A stretch of 64,000 nt of DNA from Ruegeria halocynthiae (GCF_000743705.1 NZ_JQEZ01000004.1:1-64000), one strand, 5' to 3'. Shown: positions 24,727 to 33,822, counted from the first letter of the stretch. Numbers and translations: made by a program. The notes: generated by a model not told the origin, from the letters alone.

Positions 24727-25497
24727 ATGGCAGCCCCAGTGAACACCTTCAAACAGGCTCTGAAACAGGGAAAACAGCAGATCGGCTGCTGGATGAGCTT
24801 TGCCGAACCCGTCACCGCCGAGATCATGGGAACCGCCGGGTTCGACTGGCTGGTGATTGATGGCGAGCACGCGCCAAACGACATCCGCTCGATCCGGGAT
24901 CAGCTGGTGGCGCTGGCGGCCAGCCCGTCCCATCCCGTGGTGCGTGTGCCGGTGGGTGAGACATGGTTGATCAAAACCGTGCTGGATGCCGGGGCGCAGA
25001 CCATTCTGGTGCCCATTGTCGAAAGCGCCGATCAGGCGCGGGAACTGGTGCGCGCCTGCCGCTATCCACCCGAAGGCCTGCGCGGGGTCGGGGCAACGGC
25101 GTCACGGGCCACGATGTACGGGACTACTCCGGACTATATCCAGACGGCGGATCAGGAGATTTGCCTGCTGGTTCAGGTCGAGAACCGCGCCGGAATGGCC
25201 GCTTTGGATGAAATCCTGCAGGTCGACGGTGTTGATGGCGTCTTTATCGGACCGGCAGACCTGTCCACCGATATGGGCCATCAGGGCAACAGCGCCGCCC
25301 CCGAGGTGCGCGCGGTAATTGCCGATGCACTGGCGCGGATCAGGGCGGCGGGCAAAGCGCCCGGCATTCTGGGAACGAATGATGAGGCAACGCAGACCTA
25401 TCTGGAGATGGGCGCGCAATTTCTGGCGGTGGGCATCGATGTGATGGTTCTGGCCAACGCCTCACGCGCGCTGGCAACCCAGTGGAAGGCAAAGTAG
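24727..25497 (+). CDS. hpaI: HpaI-type 2-oxo-hept-3-ene-1,7-dioate-pathway aldolase
   Basis: 256 residues of the HpcH/HpaI class II aldolase family: 'IGCWMSFAEPVTAEIMGTAGFDWLVIDGEHAPNDIRSI', 'VRVPVGE', 'GVGATASRATMYG', 'QVENRAG' and 'VDGVFIGPADLSTDMGH'. HpaI cleaves 4-hydroxy-2-oxoheptane-1,7-dioate to pyruvate and succinate semialdehyde, the last step of homoprotocatechuate breakdown. AGGAGAG precedes the ATG. The other pathway enzymes are not in this window. Confidence 0.9.
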   Translation: MAAPVNTFKQALKQGKQQIGCWMSFAEPVTAEIMGTAGFDWLVIDGEHAPNDIRSIRDQLVALAASPSHPVVRVPVGETWLIKTVLDAGAQTILVPIVESADQARELVRACRYPPEGLRGVGATASRATMYGTTPDYIQTADQEICLLVQVENRAGMAALDEILQVDGVDGVFIGPADLSTDMGHQGNSAAPEVRAVIADALARIRAAGKAPGILGTNDEATQTYLEMGAQFLAVGIDVMVLANASRALATQWKAK

Positions 25498-25503
25498 CGC
25501 GCC

Positions 25504-26646
25504 TTAGCCCCGCATCGCAGCGGAGGCCTGCGCATACCCGCCCGAGGCCCCGTCGACGAAATGCACGTGATCATCCCGCGTGGCGGATGGCACAAAACAG
25601 GTCATCATCGCCTCATCCTGCGCATGCAGGCCATAGCGGATTTTACCCTGCCCGCGCGCCTGTTCCAGCATCATCCTGATCTGTTCCAGCGTGGCTGGAT
25701 CGCAATCCAGCGTCATTTTCAGCCCGTCATCGAATTTTCGGAAATCGGCGTTGCGGCTGACCATATGCCGATAATGTCGGGGATCGAACGCGCCCAATTG
25801 TTTGCCGGTCCTGAACAACAGTGCAATCAGCAGATTCTGCCCCAGCAGTTTGAGCTTTTGCGCAAACAGGTTGCGCCCTTCGCGGGACACATGGGCGTCG
25901 ATATCCACACCGGGGGGCGGCCAATTGATCGGCGGGCCGTTTTCAGGCACCGGATGACCTGCGCGTTCCAACCCCTCGACCGCGGACAGAACCGAATGCG
26001 ACAGATCGGCAAAATCGCTTTCCGTCGCCTTGGAGGTTGGCTGCACCACGACTGAAACGATCTGACCGTGCCGCGCCCGGCTGTTGGACCAGCGACAGGA
26101 CAGACCGGTCAGGTCGGGCTGCGCGCCCGGATCGGCGGGTGGCACCATAAATTGACCCGCCTTCATCTGCGTCTCGGCCCAGGCCAGACCGCCGCCCGAG
26201 AACATGGCGTAATCCACCCCGTCTGATGGCGCATACCGCGCAACCCGCAGATCTTTGCCGGCAAGGCGAACCTCGGCAACGGGCACCAACGCACCGCGCA
26301 ATGAGATCGAAAATTCCTCTTCGGCCCAACGCCGCAGGTCTGCCAGCACGGCGCGCGCGGTTTCCGCCGCGCCCGCAGGTACGGCAAATCCGGCACCGTC
26401 CCCACCAAAGACATAAGGAAATTCCTTACCCTGCAACCCGTTGATCATGGCCGAGATCACCGCAGCACCCACCATATTGACGGTCTTGTACCGCCCTTTG
26501 GCGATTTCCCCGGTGGAATCGACGATATCCGCAACCCCCAGCACCCAGTCGCCCGGCACCGCTGTAAACCGTGCAGGCTCGGTCAGTCGGGAAAAATCCC
26601 GTTGCAGGGGAAGGCTGTCATAGAACGCGGCCTGGGCGTCTTTCAT
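25504..26646 (-). CDS. DUF3095 family protein
   Basis: 380 residues from ATG 26646, preceded by GAGGTGCC; a long artefactual extension runs to 27069 through the divergent transporter. The protein matches DUF3095, which has a nucleotidyl-cyclase-like fold: 'VLGVADIVDSTGEIAKGRYKTVNMVGAAVISAMIN' and 'FPYVFGGDGAGFAVP' resemble the metal-binding strands of class III cyclases (D...D and GGDGAGF). No function is established for the family. It converges on hpaI and is divergent from an MFS gene. Confidence 0.8.
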   Translation of the reverse strand: MKDAQAAFYDSLPLQRDFSRLTEPARFTAVPGDWVLGVADIVDSTGEIAKGRYKTVNMVGAAVISAMINGLQGKEFPYVFGGDGAGFAVPAGAAETARAVLADLRRWAEEEFSISLRGALVPVAEVRLAGKDLRVARYAPSDGVDYAMFSGGGLAWAETQMKAGQFMVPPADPGAQPDLTGLSCRWSNSRARHGQIVSVVVQPTSKATESDFADLSHSVLSAVEGLERAGHPVPENGPPINWPPPGVDIDAHVSREGRNLFAQKLKLLGQNLLIALLFRTGKQLGAFDPRHYRHMVSRNADFRKFDDGLKMTLDCDPATLEQIRMMLEQARGQGKIRYGLHAQDEAMMTCFVPSATRDDHVHFVDGASGGYAQASAAMRG

Positions 26647-26787
26647 TGGCACCTCGGAGTGATCTTTGAAACTCAGGATAGCCTGATTGTGACCGGTGTC
26701 CGGTGAAATCATCATAGCACACGCGCTTGTGCGTGGCACTGCAACGTGCCAAGCCTTTCTGCGCAACGTGGGGAAGAGGGGCGTTTC

Positions 26788-27960
26788 ATGAAGGCAGGTC
26801 TGGTTGTGTTGTGTCTGGGCTATGTGCTCAGCCAGTTCTTTCGCGCGTTTCTGGCGGTACTCAGCGTCGATCTGGGCCGCGATATCGGTGCCACGCCCGA
26901 GGATCTGGCCTTTGCCTCGGGGCTTTGGTTTCTGGTCTTTGCCGCCATGCAGTTGCCCGTCGGCTGGGCGCTGGACCGGGTTGGGCCGCGGCTGACGGCG
27001 GCTGTATTGCTGATGGTCGGCGGCGCGGGTGGCGCAGCCTTGTTTGCAGTCGCGTCGACCCCCTTTCACATTGCCATCGCCATGGGGCTGATTGGTGTCG
27101 GGTGTTCGCCGGTTCTGATGGCATCCTATTACATCTTTGCGCGTGAATACCCGCCCGCCCGCTTTGCGACGCTGGCTGCAGTGATGCTGGGAGTCGGATC
27201 GGTCGGCAATCTTGTCGCCTCATACCCCACGGCGCTGGCGGTTGACCTGATGGGCTGGCGCGCCACGATGGCGACGCTGGCAGTGTTTTCCGCCGTGATC
27301 GCGCTGGGTATCTGGGCCAAGGTGCATGACCCCAAACGGGTAGAGACCGAACACAGGGGATCGGTGCTGGACCTGCTGAAAGAACCGGCGCTCTGGGCGA
27401 TCATGCCGCTGATGTTGGTGGCCTATGCCCCCTCGGCGGCGACGCGGGGCCTGTGGGCCGGGCCGTATCTGAACGACATTTTCAACCTCAGCACCACGCA
27501 GATCGGAACCGCCACGCTGATCATGGGGGCGGCGATGATCGCCGGAACCTTTGCCTATGGGCCGCTGGACCGGATGTTTGGCACACGGAAATGGGTGATC
27601 TTCGGCGGCAATACACTGGGCGCGGTCGGGCTGGTTCTGATGTGTATGTGGATCGACAACGCTGTCTGGTTGTCAGTCGCGCTGATGGCGGTGATCGGGT
27701 TCATGGGGGCCAGCTTTCCGGTGATCATGGCCCATGGCCGCGCCTTTGTACCCCCGCATCTGGTCGGGCGCGGGATGACCCTGCTGAATCTCTTTGGCAT
27801 CGGCGGTGTGGGTCTGGCGCAATTCGTCACCGGCCGCATCCACGCGGCCACAGTGGACATCAGCCCAACTGCGCCCTACACAGCGATATTCGGCTTTTTT
27901 GCGGTCACGCTGGCCATCGGCTGCGTGATCTATCTGTTCAGCCGGGATAGCGTGGACTGA
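26788..27960 (+). CDS. MFS transporter
   Basis: 390 residues, about twelve hydrophobic helices, with the MFS loop 'GWALDRVGPRLTA' between helices 2 and 3. ATG 26788 is preceded by GAGGGG. The two halves are separated by a hydrophilic stretch around residues 195-215 ('KVHDPKRVETEHRGSVLDLLKEP'). The substrate is unknown; nitrate/oxalate-type and drug-type subfamilies are both possible. The glycosyltransferase gene follows after 17 nt, so they may share a transcript. Confidence 0.85.
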   Translation: MKAGLVVLCLGYVLSQFFRAFLAVLSVDLGRDIGATPEDLAFASGLWFLVFAAMQLPVGWALDRVGPRLTAAVLLMVGGAGGAALFAVASTPFHIAIAMGLIGVGCSPVLMASYYIFAREYPPARFATLAAVMLGVGSVGNLVASYPTALAVDLMGWRATMATLAVFSAVIALGIWAKVHDPKRVETEHRGSVLDLLKEPALWAIMPLMLVAYAPSAATRGLWAGPYLNDIFNLSTTQIGTATLIMGAAMIAGTFAYGPLDRMFGTRKWVIFGGNTLGAVGLVLMCMWIDNAVWLSVALMAVIGFMGASFPVIMAHGRAFVPPHLVGRGMTLLNLFGIGGVGLAQFVTGRIHAATVDISPTAPYTAIFGFFAVTLAIGCVIYLFSRDSVD

Positions 27961-27977
27961 CATCAGGAGAACGTGCT

Positions 27978-29015
27978 GTGCAGGATATCGAGGTGATTGC
28001 GCCCAACCTCAAACACAGCCTGTCCGGGGTGACCACAACGGTCATCCGCCTGCTGCCCATTCAGAAAAAAATGATCGGGATCGTAGCGACCGGCCCCGGT
28101 CTGCCGAACGACCTGCCCCACATACGGCTGATCAGGGTTCCGTTCCTGTCCAACCAAACACGCAGGGTCTGGCACGCGCGCCGCAACACGGAAATGCTGA
28201 TGGGGCTGTTTCTCAGAACCGTTTTGCGGCGGAATCTAAAGCTGTTGTTCACATCGGCGGCGCAGCGGGATCATTCCGGGTTCACCAAATGGCTGATTTC
28301 CAAGATGGACGCGCTGATTGCCACCACACCGCAGGCTGCCTCGTTCCTTGAACACCCGTCCACGGTCATCATGCACGGGGTGAACACCGATCTGTTTCAC
28401 CCCGCCGACAACAAATCCGCGCTGCGGGCCAGGCTCGGCCTGCCAGAAGGGATCGTGATAGGCTGCTTTGGCCGTATCCGGCCGCAAAAGGGCGTCGATC
28501 TGTTGGTGGACGCCGCGATCAGGGTGCTGCCCGACCATCCCGACGTCAGCATTGTGTTCACCGGACGCGCCACCAAAGAATTCGAAACCTTTCAGCACCA
28601 GCAGGAAGAAAAGCTGCACGCTGCCGGTCTTGCCGACCGGGTTCAGTTCCGGGGCGAGCGCCCGTGGGACGAGATCGTCGAAACCTATCGCGCGCTGGAT
28701 CTGTTTGTCGCGCCTGCGCGCCACGAAGGGTTCGGCCTGACCCCGATCGAGGCGATGGCCTCGGGCGTGCCCGCCATCGCGTCCCACGGTGTCGGCGCGT
28801 TTAGCGCACAGATACAGGACGGCGTGACCGGGCGTCTGGTGGAAAAGGACAGTGTCGCCGCGCTGGCTGACGCGCTAGGGGAGATGCTGGACAATCCGGC
28901 ACAGCTGGCCGCTGCCGGGCAGGCCGCCCGCGCCCATGTCGAGCAGGATTTTCGAATCGAAGGCGAGGCGCAATCCATCGTCAACGTCTACCGATCACTG
29001 CTAAACGCGGATTAA
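27978..29015 (+). CDS. Lipopolysaccharide core glycosyltransferase, LpsB/LpcC family (GT4)
   Basis: 345 residues from GTG 27978 with AGGAG 9 nt upstream. The N-terminus 'MQDIEVIAPNLKHSLSGVTTTVIRLLPIQ' and 'RVWHARRNTEMLMGLFLR' are characteristic of rhizobial LpsB/LpcC mannosyltransferases. The GT4 nucleotide-sugar motif is 'EGFGLTPIEAMASGVPAI'. It adds a core sugar, usually mannose to Kdo, at the cytoplasmic face of the inner membrane. Donor specificity is inferred from the family. Confidence 0.88.
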   Translation: MQDIEVIAPNLKHSLSGVTTTVIRLLPIQKKMIGIVATGPGLPNDLPHIRLIRVPFLSNQTRRVWHARRNTEMLMGLFLRTVLRRNLKLLFTSAAQRDHSGFTKWLISKMDALIATTPQAASFLEHPSTVIMHGVNTDLFHPADNKSALRARLGLPEGIVIGCFGRIRPQKGVDLLVDAAIRVLPDHPDVSIVFTGRATKEFETFQHQQEEKLHAAGLADRVQFRGERPWDEIVETYRALDLFVAPARHEGFGLTPIEAMASGVPAIASHGVGAFSAQIQDGVTGRLVEKDSVAALADALGEMLDNPAQLAAAGQAARAHVEQDFRIEGEAQSIVNVYRSLLNAD

Positions 29016-29128
29016 GGCAGGCCGAACCGCTTCAATTCGATGTCATTCGCTGAAATCAGCACCGAAAGCCCTTTTTTCTTTTCTGCAACGCGGCTATGAA
29101 CGCGCGTCCTTTATTCAGGAGAAACAAA

Positions 29129-30151
29129 ATGGGCTATCGCGTCGTTGTCGTCGGCGCCACGGGTAACGTGGGCCGCGAAATGCTGAACATCCTGGCTGAA
29201 CGCCAGTTCCCCGTCGATGAACTTGCCGTGCTGGCAAGCCGTCGGTCGCTGGGCACCGAGGTCAGCTTTGGCGACAAGACACTGACAACCCAGGATCTGG
29301 ATACCTTCGATTTTACCGGCTGGGACATGGCGCTGTTTGCTGTGGGATCAGAGGCAACCAAGGTTTACGCCCCAAAGGCCGCGGCCGTGGGCTGTGTGGT
29401 GATCGATAACTCGTCGCTGTATCGCTATGATCCGAACATCCCGCTGATCGTGCCGGAATGTAACCCGCAGGCGATCCACGACTACAAGAACAAGAATATC
29501 ATCGCCAATCCCAATTGCTCGACCGCGCAGATGGTTGTCGCGCTCAAGCCGCTGCATGACCGTGCCCGGATCAAGCGCGTCGTTGTCTCGACCTATCAGT
29601 CGGTGTCGGGCTCGGGAAAAGACGGCATGGATGAGCTTTGGGATCAGACCAAAGCCATCTACAATCCGACCACGGACGTTCCGCCGAAGAAATTCCAGAA
29701 GCAGATCGCCTTTAACGTCATTCCGCAGATCGACGTCTTCATGGAAGACGGCTCGACCAAGGAAGAATGGAAAATGGTGGTCGAGACCAAAAAGATCGTC
29801 GACCCCTCGATCAAGGTCACAGCCACCTGCGTCCGCGTTCCGGTGTTTGTGGGCCATTCCGAGGCCGTGAACATCGAGTTCGAGGAATTCCTCGACGAGG
29901 ATGAGGCCCGCGATATCCTGCGCGAGGCCCCCGGTATCATGGTGATCGACAAGCGTGAAGACGGCGGCTACGTCTCGCCCATCGAATGCGCAGGCGACTT
30001 CGCCACCTTCATCAGCCGCATCCGTCAGGATTCGACGATTGAGAACGGCCTGAACCTGTGGTGCGTCTCTGACAACCTGCGCAAGGGCGCCGCCCTGAAC
30101 GCCATACAGATCGCCGAACTGCTGGGCCGCGAAGTTCTGAAAAAGGGCTGA
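29129..30151 (+). CDS. asd: Aspartate-semialdehyde dehydrogenase
   Basis: 340 residues from ATG 29129, with AGGAGA upstream; a further ATG at 29096 in frame is not supported. 'VVVGATGNVGREML' is the NADP-binding loop, 'NPNCSTAQMV' holds catalytic Cys130, and 'SGSGKDGMDEL' and 'VPVFVGHSEAVN' (with the substrate/catalytic His) are conserved. It reduces aspartyl phosphate for lysine, threonine, methionine and diaminopimelate synthesis. A clear intrinsic terminator follows. Confidence 0.95.
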   Translation: MGYRVVVVGATGNVGREMLNILAERQFPVDELAVLASRRSLGTEVSFGDKTLTTQDLDTFDFTGWDMALFAVGSEATKVYAPKAAAVGCVVIDNSSLYRYDPNIPLIVPECNPQAIHDYKNKNIIANPNCSTAQMVVALKPLHDRARIKRVVVSTYQSVSGSGKDGMDELWDQTKAIYNPTTDVPPKKFQKQIAFNVIPQIDVFMEDGSTKEEWKMVVETKKIVDPSIKVTATCVRVPVFVGHSEAVNIEFEEFLDEDEARDILREAPGIMVIDKREDGGYVSPIECAGDFATFISRIRQDSTIENGLNLWCVSDNLRKGAALNAIQIAELLGREVLKKG

Positions 30152-30186
30152 GGGCCACCGAAAACAACAGGCACCACCACCTTCAA

Positions 30187-30215
30187 GCCTCGCCTTAAAC
30201 AGGCGGGGCTTTTTT
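30187..30215 (+). terminator. Intrinsic terminator of asd
   Basis: GCCTCGCCT (30187-30195) pairs with AGGCGGGGC (30201-30209), with one G:T, a 5-nt loop and a run of six T directly after. Confidence 0.9.
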
Positions 30216-30439
30216 GATTTGGCAAGGGTAGGCAAGAAGCCTTGCCTGTCTATAGTGCCAACGGAGCCGACCTTCGCGGCGCAGCGCTTGAACTGGTCGG
30301 AAGGCCACGCCAAACAGACCTTCGCTGCCCTTGCAGCACTGGGCCTCAGCGACGGCGGCAATGAACATGAAGCGGGCTTTAGATCAAAGAAACAGTGTTT
30401 TAGAGCCGTGGACAGCAGCTATGCGGACAAAGTGTAGCT

Positions 30440-30748
30440 TCACTGCGGTTGCCCGACATTAACCTCAGCAGCACCACGCAGCCAAAGCCAGACCGGGGTA
30501 TCAACACCCGGCTGGTTCTCTACGATCGAAGCTAAGGCTAGATAAAATGACGCTTCTGGGTGTGAGTCCAAGTGACCCTTTGTAGCCAATCCGATGTAAG
30601 TGTAAGCATCGTAAAGTTCTGGCGCCAATTGTGCGATGTAATCCACCCTGGCTACTTTATCTGACGTACCTTCAAACATAGTTTGGTTGGAAAATTCGCC
30701 GTTGATCACCGCCGTAAGAAATGTGAACTGCTCTTGATTCAATTGCAT
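30440..30748 (-). CDS. Unrecognised small protein
   Basis: 102 residues, acidic, predicted largely helical, with 'YIAQLAPELYDAYTYIGLATKGHLDSHPEASFYLALASIVENQPGVDTPVWLWLRGAAEV'. No domain is recognised. Its ATG overlaps the last codons of the upstream secreted protein by 10 nt (the shared ATGCAATTGA), so the two are very likely cotranslated. The composition is AT-richer than the neighbours, suggesting recent acquisition. Confidence 0.6.
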   Translation of the reverse strand: MQLNQEQFTFLTAVINGEFSNQTMFEGTSDKVARVDYIAQLAPELYDAYTYIGLATKGHLDSHPEASFYLALASIVENQPGVDTPVWLWLRGAAEVNVGQPQ

Positions 30749-31491
30749 CGAGATTTGTCTTCGTCCTTAGTGTTGAGATTCAAGATGGCCTGTTCCAGTG
30801 CGGCCAGGGGCTCAGCCCACCCGGTCATGTCGAGGGTCTCCCAATCGAAGTCTTGTGTGGGCCAATGCCCTTCAAGGTCGCGCCCGGTGTTAATACTGAA
30901 TTGAATTGAGCTGTTGTTAGGGCTTAGGCCCCCTAGGCTACATTGACGAACTAGTGGATCTTGGCTTCTGGGAGGGATGCCGTGATAGCAGGTCGCCTGA
31001 ACAGGTTGGCCAAAGAAACTAACAGCCTTTGGAATGAAACGATGGGTTCCCGATTGGGTCGTTTTGTTTTCTGGGAAATAGCGCATCCACTTATCCAGAC
31101 TGGACCAAGACCCTGAATAAATTCTGATATCACTGATATTGTACGGCGATGGGTGACCAAGCAGCATCTCCAACAACGGTGGCTCCGAACTGCGGGAACC
31201 TGGCGTCAAGTACAGAATGCTCCGGGCTTCATAAGGGCTGGCTTCAACGAGGCCCTTGATCTCTGTCTCGTCCATTCGTCTCATCGGACGAAAGTCCATC
31301 AGGGAATTGTCGGGTTGAGTAAGCATCAACAGAGGGACCAGCGGAAGAGTCAGAGGCTGTTCCCCCAGGCAAACGGAGATTTCGGGCAGTTCCCATTCAT
31401 TCTCGGTTGTTCGTTCTTCGCTCGTGGCAGGAAGGGACAACAGCGTCGCGCTCAGCCAAAAGCAAATGGCTGGCCAACTTTTACTTTTCAT
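30739..31491 (-). CDS. Predicted exported protein of unknown function
   Basis: 250 residues from ATG 31491, which gives a clean signal peptide (MKSKSWPAICFWLSATLLSL, cleavage probably after PATS-EE); an in-frame ATG at 31527 would add 12 residues before it. The mature part has four cysteines but no motif I recognise: 'ISVCLGEQPLTLPLVPLLML' and 'VQATCYHGIPPRSQDPLVRQCSLGG'. It forms a two-gene unit with the 102-residue protein downstream. It may be periplasmic, its partner cytoplasmic. Confidence 0.6.
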   Translation of the reverse strand: MKSKSWPAICFWLSATLLSLPATSEERTTENEWELPEISVCLGEQPLTLPLVPLLMLTQPDNSLMDFRPMRRMDETEIKGLVEASPYEARSILYLTPGSRSSEPPLLEMLLGHPSPYNISDIRIYSGSWSSLDKWMRYFPENKTTQSGTHRFIPKAVSFFGQPVQATCYHGIPPRSQDPLVRQCSLGGLSPNNSSIQFSINTGRDLEGHWPTQDFDWETLDMTGWAEPLAALEQAILNLNTKDEDKSRCN

Positions 31492-31999
31492 TTGATCAGC
31501 AACCTTCTGAATTGTTGACAGAAACATTCTTCATATTGGCAATCAATCGGTATTGCACAAACACCTTATTGGACATCTGCGCAGCACGCTACTCAGCGAA
31601 TGGTTGCAGTCAACCGATGTTTTCCCCAACCTGGATCGCTTTTCTCTCTCATCAGCTTGCCTGATACCTGCGACATGACGACTTGGTTCAACCGAATCCC
31701 GTTTGACCTCCACTAGGAGTTTGAAGCACGTCCCGTGACTGACTGGGATGCCGCGCTCCTCACTTGGGATAAATGCCACGGTCTAAGGTCCAAAATCCAA
31801 TGGTGCCCGCCGTTACAACGAACCGTCGCGGCGCTGGATTCCCGGCAATATTCTTGATGACCTTCTCGCCGTGGCTCTGCTTGGTTCCGGGTTTCCGAAC
31901 GTCCGGTTTGCGCGCTTCGCAACTTGCTGCAAACGCAAAAGACCGGAATGCGATTGACGAGCGGTAAGGGCTCAAACCAAACAGCAGCGCTCCCTTCCC
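31492..31999. other. Intergenic region without a convincing gene
   Basis: About 510 bp. A 96-codon minus-strand frame (31713-32003) overlaps the end of the SRPBCC gene and has an Arg/Ser-rich chance composition. No tRNA, repeat or terminator was seen. Confidence 0.5.
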
Positions 32000-32536
32000 T
32001 CACCCCTGCCCCTCAACCAGTGCCTTGAGGTTGGTCAGGCCGCGCTCATAGTCGCTGCCGACCCATGTGTCCATCATCAGCCCCATCCAGCGTGACAGGG
32101 GGTTCAGTCCCAGTTCGGATTCGAAACCCCATTTGACCTGCGTCTGGTCGCCCTCGGGCACCAGGTCAAACAGCGCCGTTGCCGTGCCCATCGGCCCGAA
32201 GTCCAGCGCGGTTTGGACTGTCTGATCCGGGACGCTCTGGATGATCTCTTGCGAGCCGGTGCCGACCTGCGGGTGCTCTGACGTCCAGTTCAGCGTGTTG
32301 CCCACGCCCGTTTCGGGGCCGCTGTAGGACAGTTTGGTTTCCGGATCGCGGGACAGCCAGGGCGACCATTTCTCGGTCTGTTGCATCGAATTCACATAAG
32401 GAAAGATCGCACTGGCGGGCGCATCTATGGTGATGCTGCGCGACACCTCGGCTTTGCTGGGCAGCAGATAGGACGCTCCGGCCAGAGCCAGAACAAGGAC
32501 AAGCAGGGTAAGAAGAATACGTTTAACAAATCGCAT
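32000..32536 (-). CDS. Membrane-anchored SRPBCC (polyketide-cyclase-like) protein
   Basis: 178 residues. Residues 5-25 are a hydrophobic anchor or signal (ILLTLLVLVLALAGASYLL); the rest is a START/SRPBCC fold with 'VSRSITIDAPASAIFPYVNSMQQTEKWSPW' and the final helix 'GLMMDTWVGSDYERGLTNLKALVE'. Such proteins bind small hydrophobic ligands; the ligand is unknown. It probably faces the periplasm. Confidence 0.8.
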   Translation of the reverse strand: MRFVKRILLTLLVLVLALAGASYLLPSKAEVSRSITIDAPASAIFPYVNSMQQTEKWSPWLSRDPETKLSYSGPETGVGNTLNWTSEHPQVGTGSQEIIQSVPDQTVQTALDFGPMGTATALFDLVPEGDQTQVKWGFESELGLNPLSRWMGLMMDTWVGSDYERGLTNLKALVEGQG

Positions 32537-32574
32537 GGCGCGCTCCTGATCCGAAAAGGCAGGTCGAGCATAAC

Positions 32575-32612
32575 AAAAAACGGCGCGAAATCAGAGGTCT
32601 GATCCGCGCCGT
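32575..32612 (-). terminator. Intrinsic terminator of the carbonic anhydrase gene
   Basis: On the minus strand ACGGCGCG pairs with CGCGCCGT around a 17-nt loop and is followed by six T, 25 nt after the stop codon. Confidence 0.88.
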
Positions 32613-32637
32613 CTGAAACGGAAATGATCGGGGTCGG

Positions 32638-33288
32638 TCAGACCACGGCGAATTTCTTCTCGGTCGGGTCATAGCATTGCAGCCCGCCTTCCCCGATATC
32701 GGTCCACAGCCCGTGCAGGCTGAGCGATCCGTCGTCAACCGCCGAGGACACAAACGGGAAGGTCATCAGGTTTTCCAGCGAGGCCACAACCGCCTGCCGT
32801 TCGAATTGGCGCGCTTGCTCATCGCTGTCCTCAACATCAGCAACCAGATCGTATCTTGGTTTGAGGATATCCATCCAGCGCCCGACAAAGCTGTCTTTTG
32901 CCTCCAACTGGGGGGCCTGGCCTTTGCACATGTCGATGCAACCCTGAACGCCACCGCATTGCGAATGGCCCAGCACGATCAGATGCGCCACTTTCAGCGC
33001 GGTGACCGCGTATTCAATCGCGGCGCTGGTGCCGTGGTGATCGCCGTCCGGCGCGTAAGGCGGCACAAGGTTGGCGATATTGCGGTGAATAAAGAACTCA
33101 CCCTGATCGGCGCCGAAGATGGATGTGACATGCACCCGGCTGTCGCAACACGAGATGACCATAGCGCGCGGACGCTGCCCTTCGGTGGCCAGTCGGCGAT
33201 ACCAGACCTGATTTTCAGCGTAAGTAGTCGCTTTCCAACCATGATACCGCTTGACCAGATAGTTCGGCAAAGGCTTGGCATGATCCAT
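32638..33288 (-). CDS. Beta-carbonic anhydrase
   Basis: 216 residues from ATG 33288 with AGGGA 7 nt upstream; a longer frame begins at 33381. Zinc ligands and the dyad are in place: Cys-Asp-Ser-Arg in 'ISCCDSRV' and His-x-x-Cys in 'LGHSQCGG'. It interconverts CO2 and bicarbonate in the cytoplasm. It is divergent from a small Hpt-like gene. Confidence 0.93.
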   Translation of the reverse strand: MDHAKPLPNYLVKRYHGWKATTYAENQVWYRRLATEGQRPRAMVISCCDSRVHVTSIFGADQGEFFIHRNIANLVPPYAPDGDHHGTSAAIEYAVTALKVAHLIVLGHSQCGGVQGCIDMCKGQAPQLEAKDSFVGRWMDILKPRYDLVADVEDSDEQARQFERQAVVASLENLMTFPFVSSAVDDGSLSLHGLWTDIGEGGLQCYDPTEKKFAVV

Positions 33289-33438
33289 TTGAGTGTCCCT
33301 GAGTTGTTCGCTGAGGGCTGCTCTACCCTGAATTCGCGGAAAATTCGAGTGATTATCCTGCCCGGGTGCAAGGTTTTGCAAAGGAATTCACCGTCACAGT
33401 CGGGCTACGCCGTGGGGGCACAAGGAATTGGGGTGAAT

Positions 33439-33822
33439 GTGGTGGAAAAGATAATCACGCTTGAACATAACGAATCCGTACGTCTGGATCAGGACCGGCT
33501 GAACAGCCTGTACCGTCAGTTGGGGGACAAAAACGCGCTGGACGTGCTGTGCCGCACGGTCGAGGAGCTGGCCGTGCGCCTGTCGAATTGCGAACGGTTC
33601 TGGCGGCAGCGCGATTGGGCGGGCTTGCGCAAATGCGCCCGTTCGCTGGTGGCGATTTCGGAACAGATCGGGATGACCGCAATGGCGCGTGTGGCCGGGG
33701 ATGTGGCGCAGACCGTGGATGCTGGCGATGCGGTGGCGACGGGCGCGGCCCTGTCGCGGTTGATCCGCGTGGGGGAAAAATCGCTGACCGTTATCTGGGA
33801 CCAGCAGGATCTTTCGGTTTGA
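33439..33822 (+). CDS. Small Hpt-like protein lacking the phospho-histidine
   Basis: 127 residues from GTG 33439 (a second GTG follows; GGGGTGAA lies just upstream). It is all-helical, and 'WAGLRKCARSLVAISEQIGMTAMARVAGDVAQTVDAGD' lines up with the Hpt phosphotransfer helix (A-H-x-L-K-x-x-x-x-x-L-G), with Arg in the His position. If related to Hpt it cannot relay phosphate, and might bind a response regulator. The link is inference; it could be an unrelated four-helix protein. Confidence 0.5.
   Translation: MVEKIITLEHNESVRLDQDRLNSLYRQLGDKNALDVLCRTVEELAVRLSNCERFWRQRDWAGLRKCARSLVAISEQIGMTAMARVAGDVAQTVDAGDAVATGAALSRLIRVGEKSLTVIWDQQDLSV

Noticed and set aside
26647..27069. N-terminal extension of the DUF3095 protein
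   Set aside because: It is read antisense through the MFS gene start; the ribosome-binding site before 26646 and family length support the shorter protein.
30219..30437. Plus-strand frame of 72 codons after asd
   Set aside because: It begins immediately after the asd terminator, lacks a ribosome-binding site and has no recognisable fold.
31713..32003. Minus-strand frame of 96 codons upstream of nothing recognisable
   Set aside because: Arg/Ser-rich chance composition, overlaps the SRPBCC gene end, no motif.
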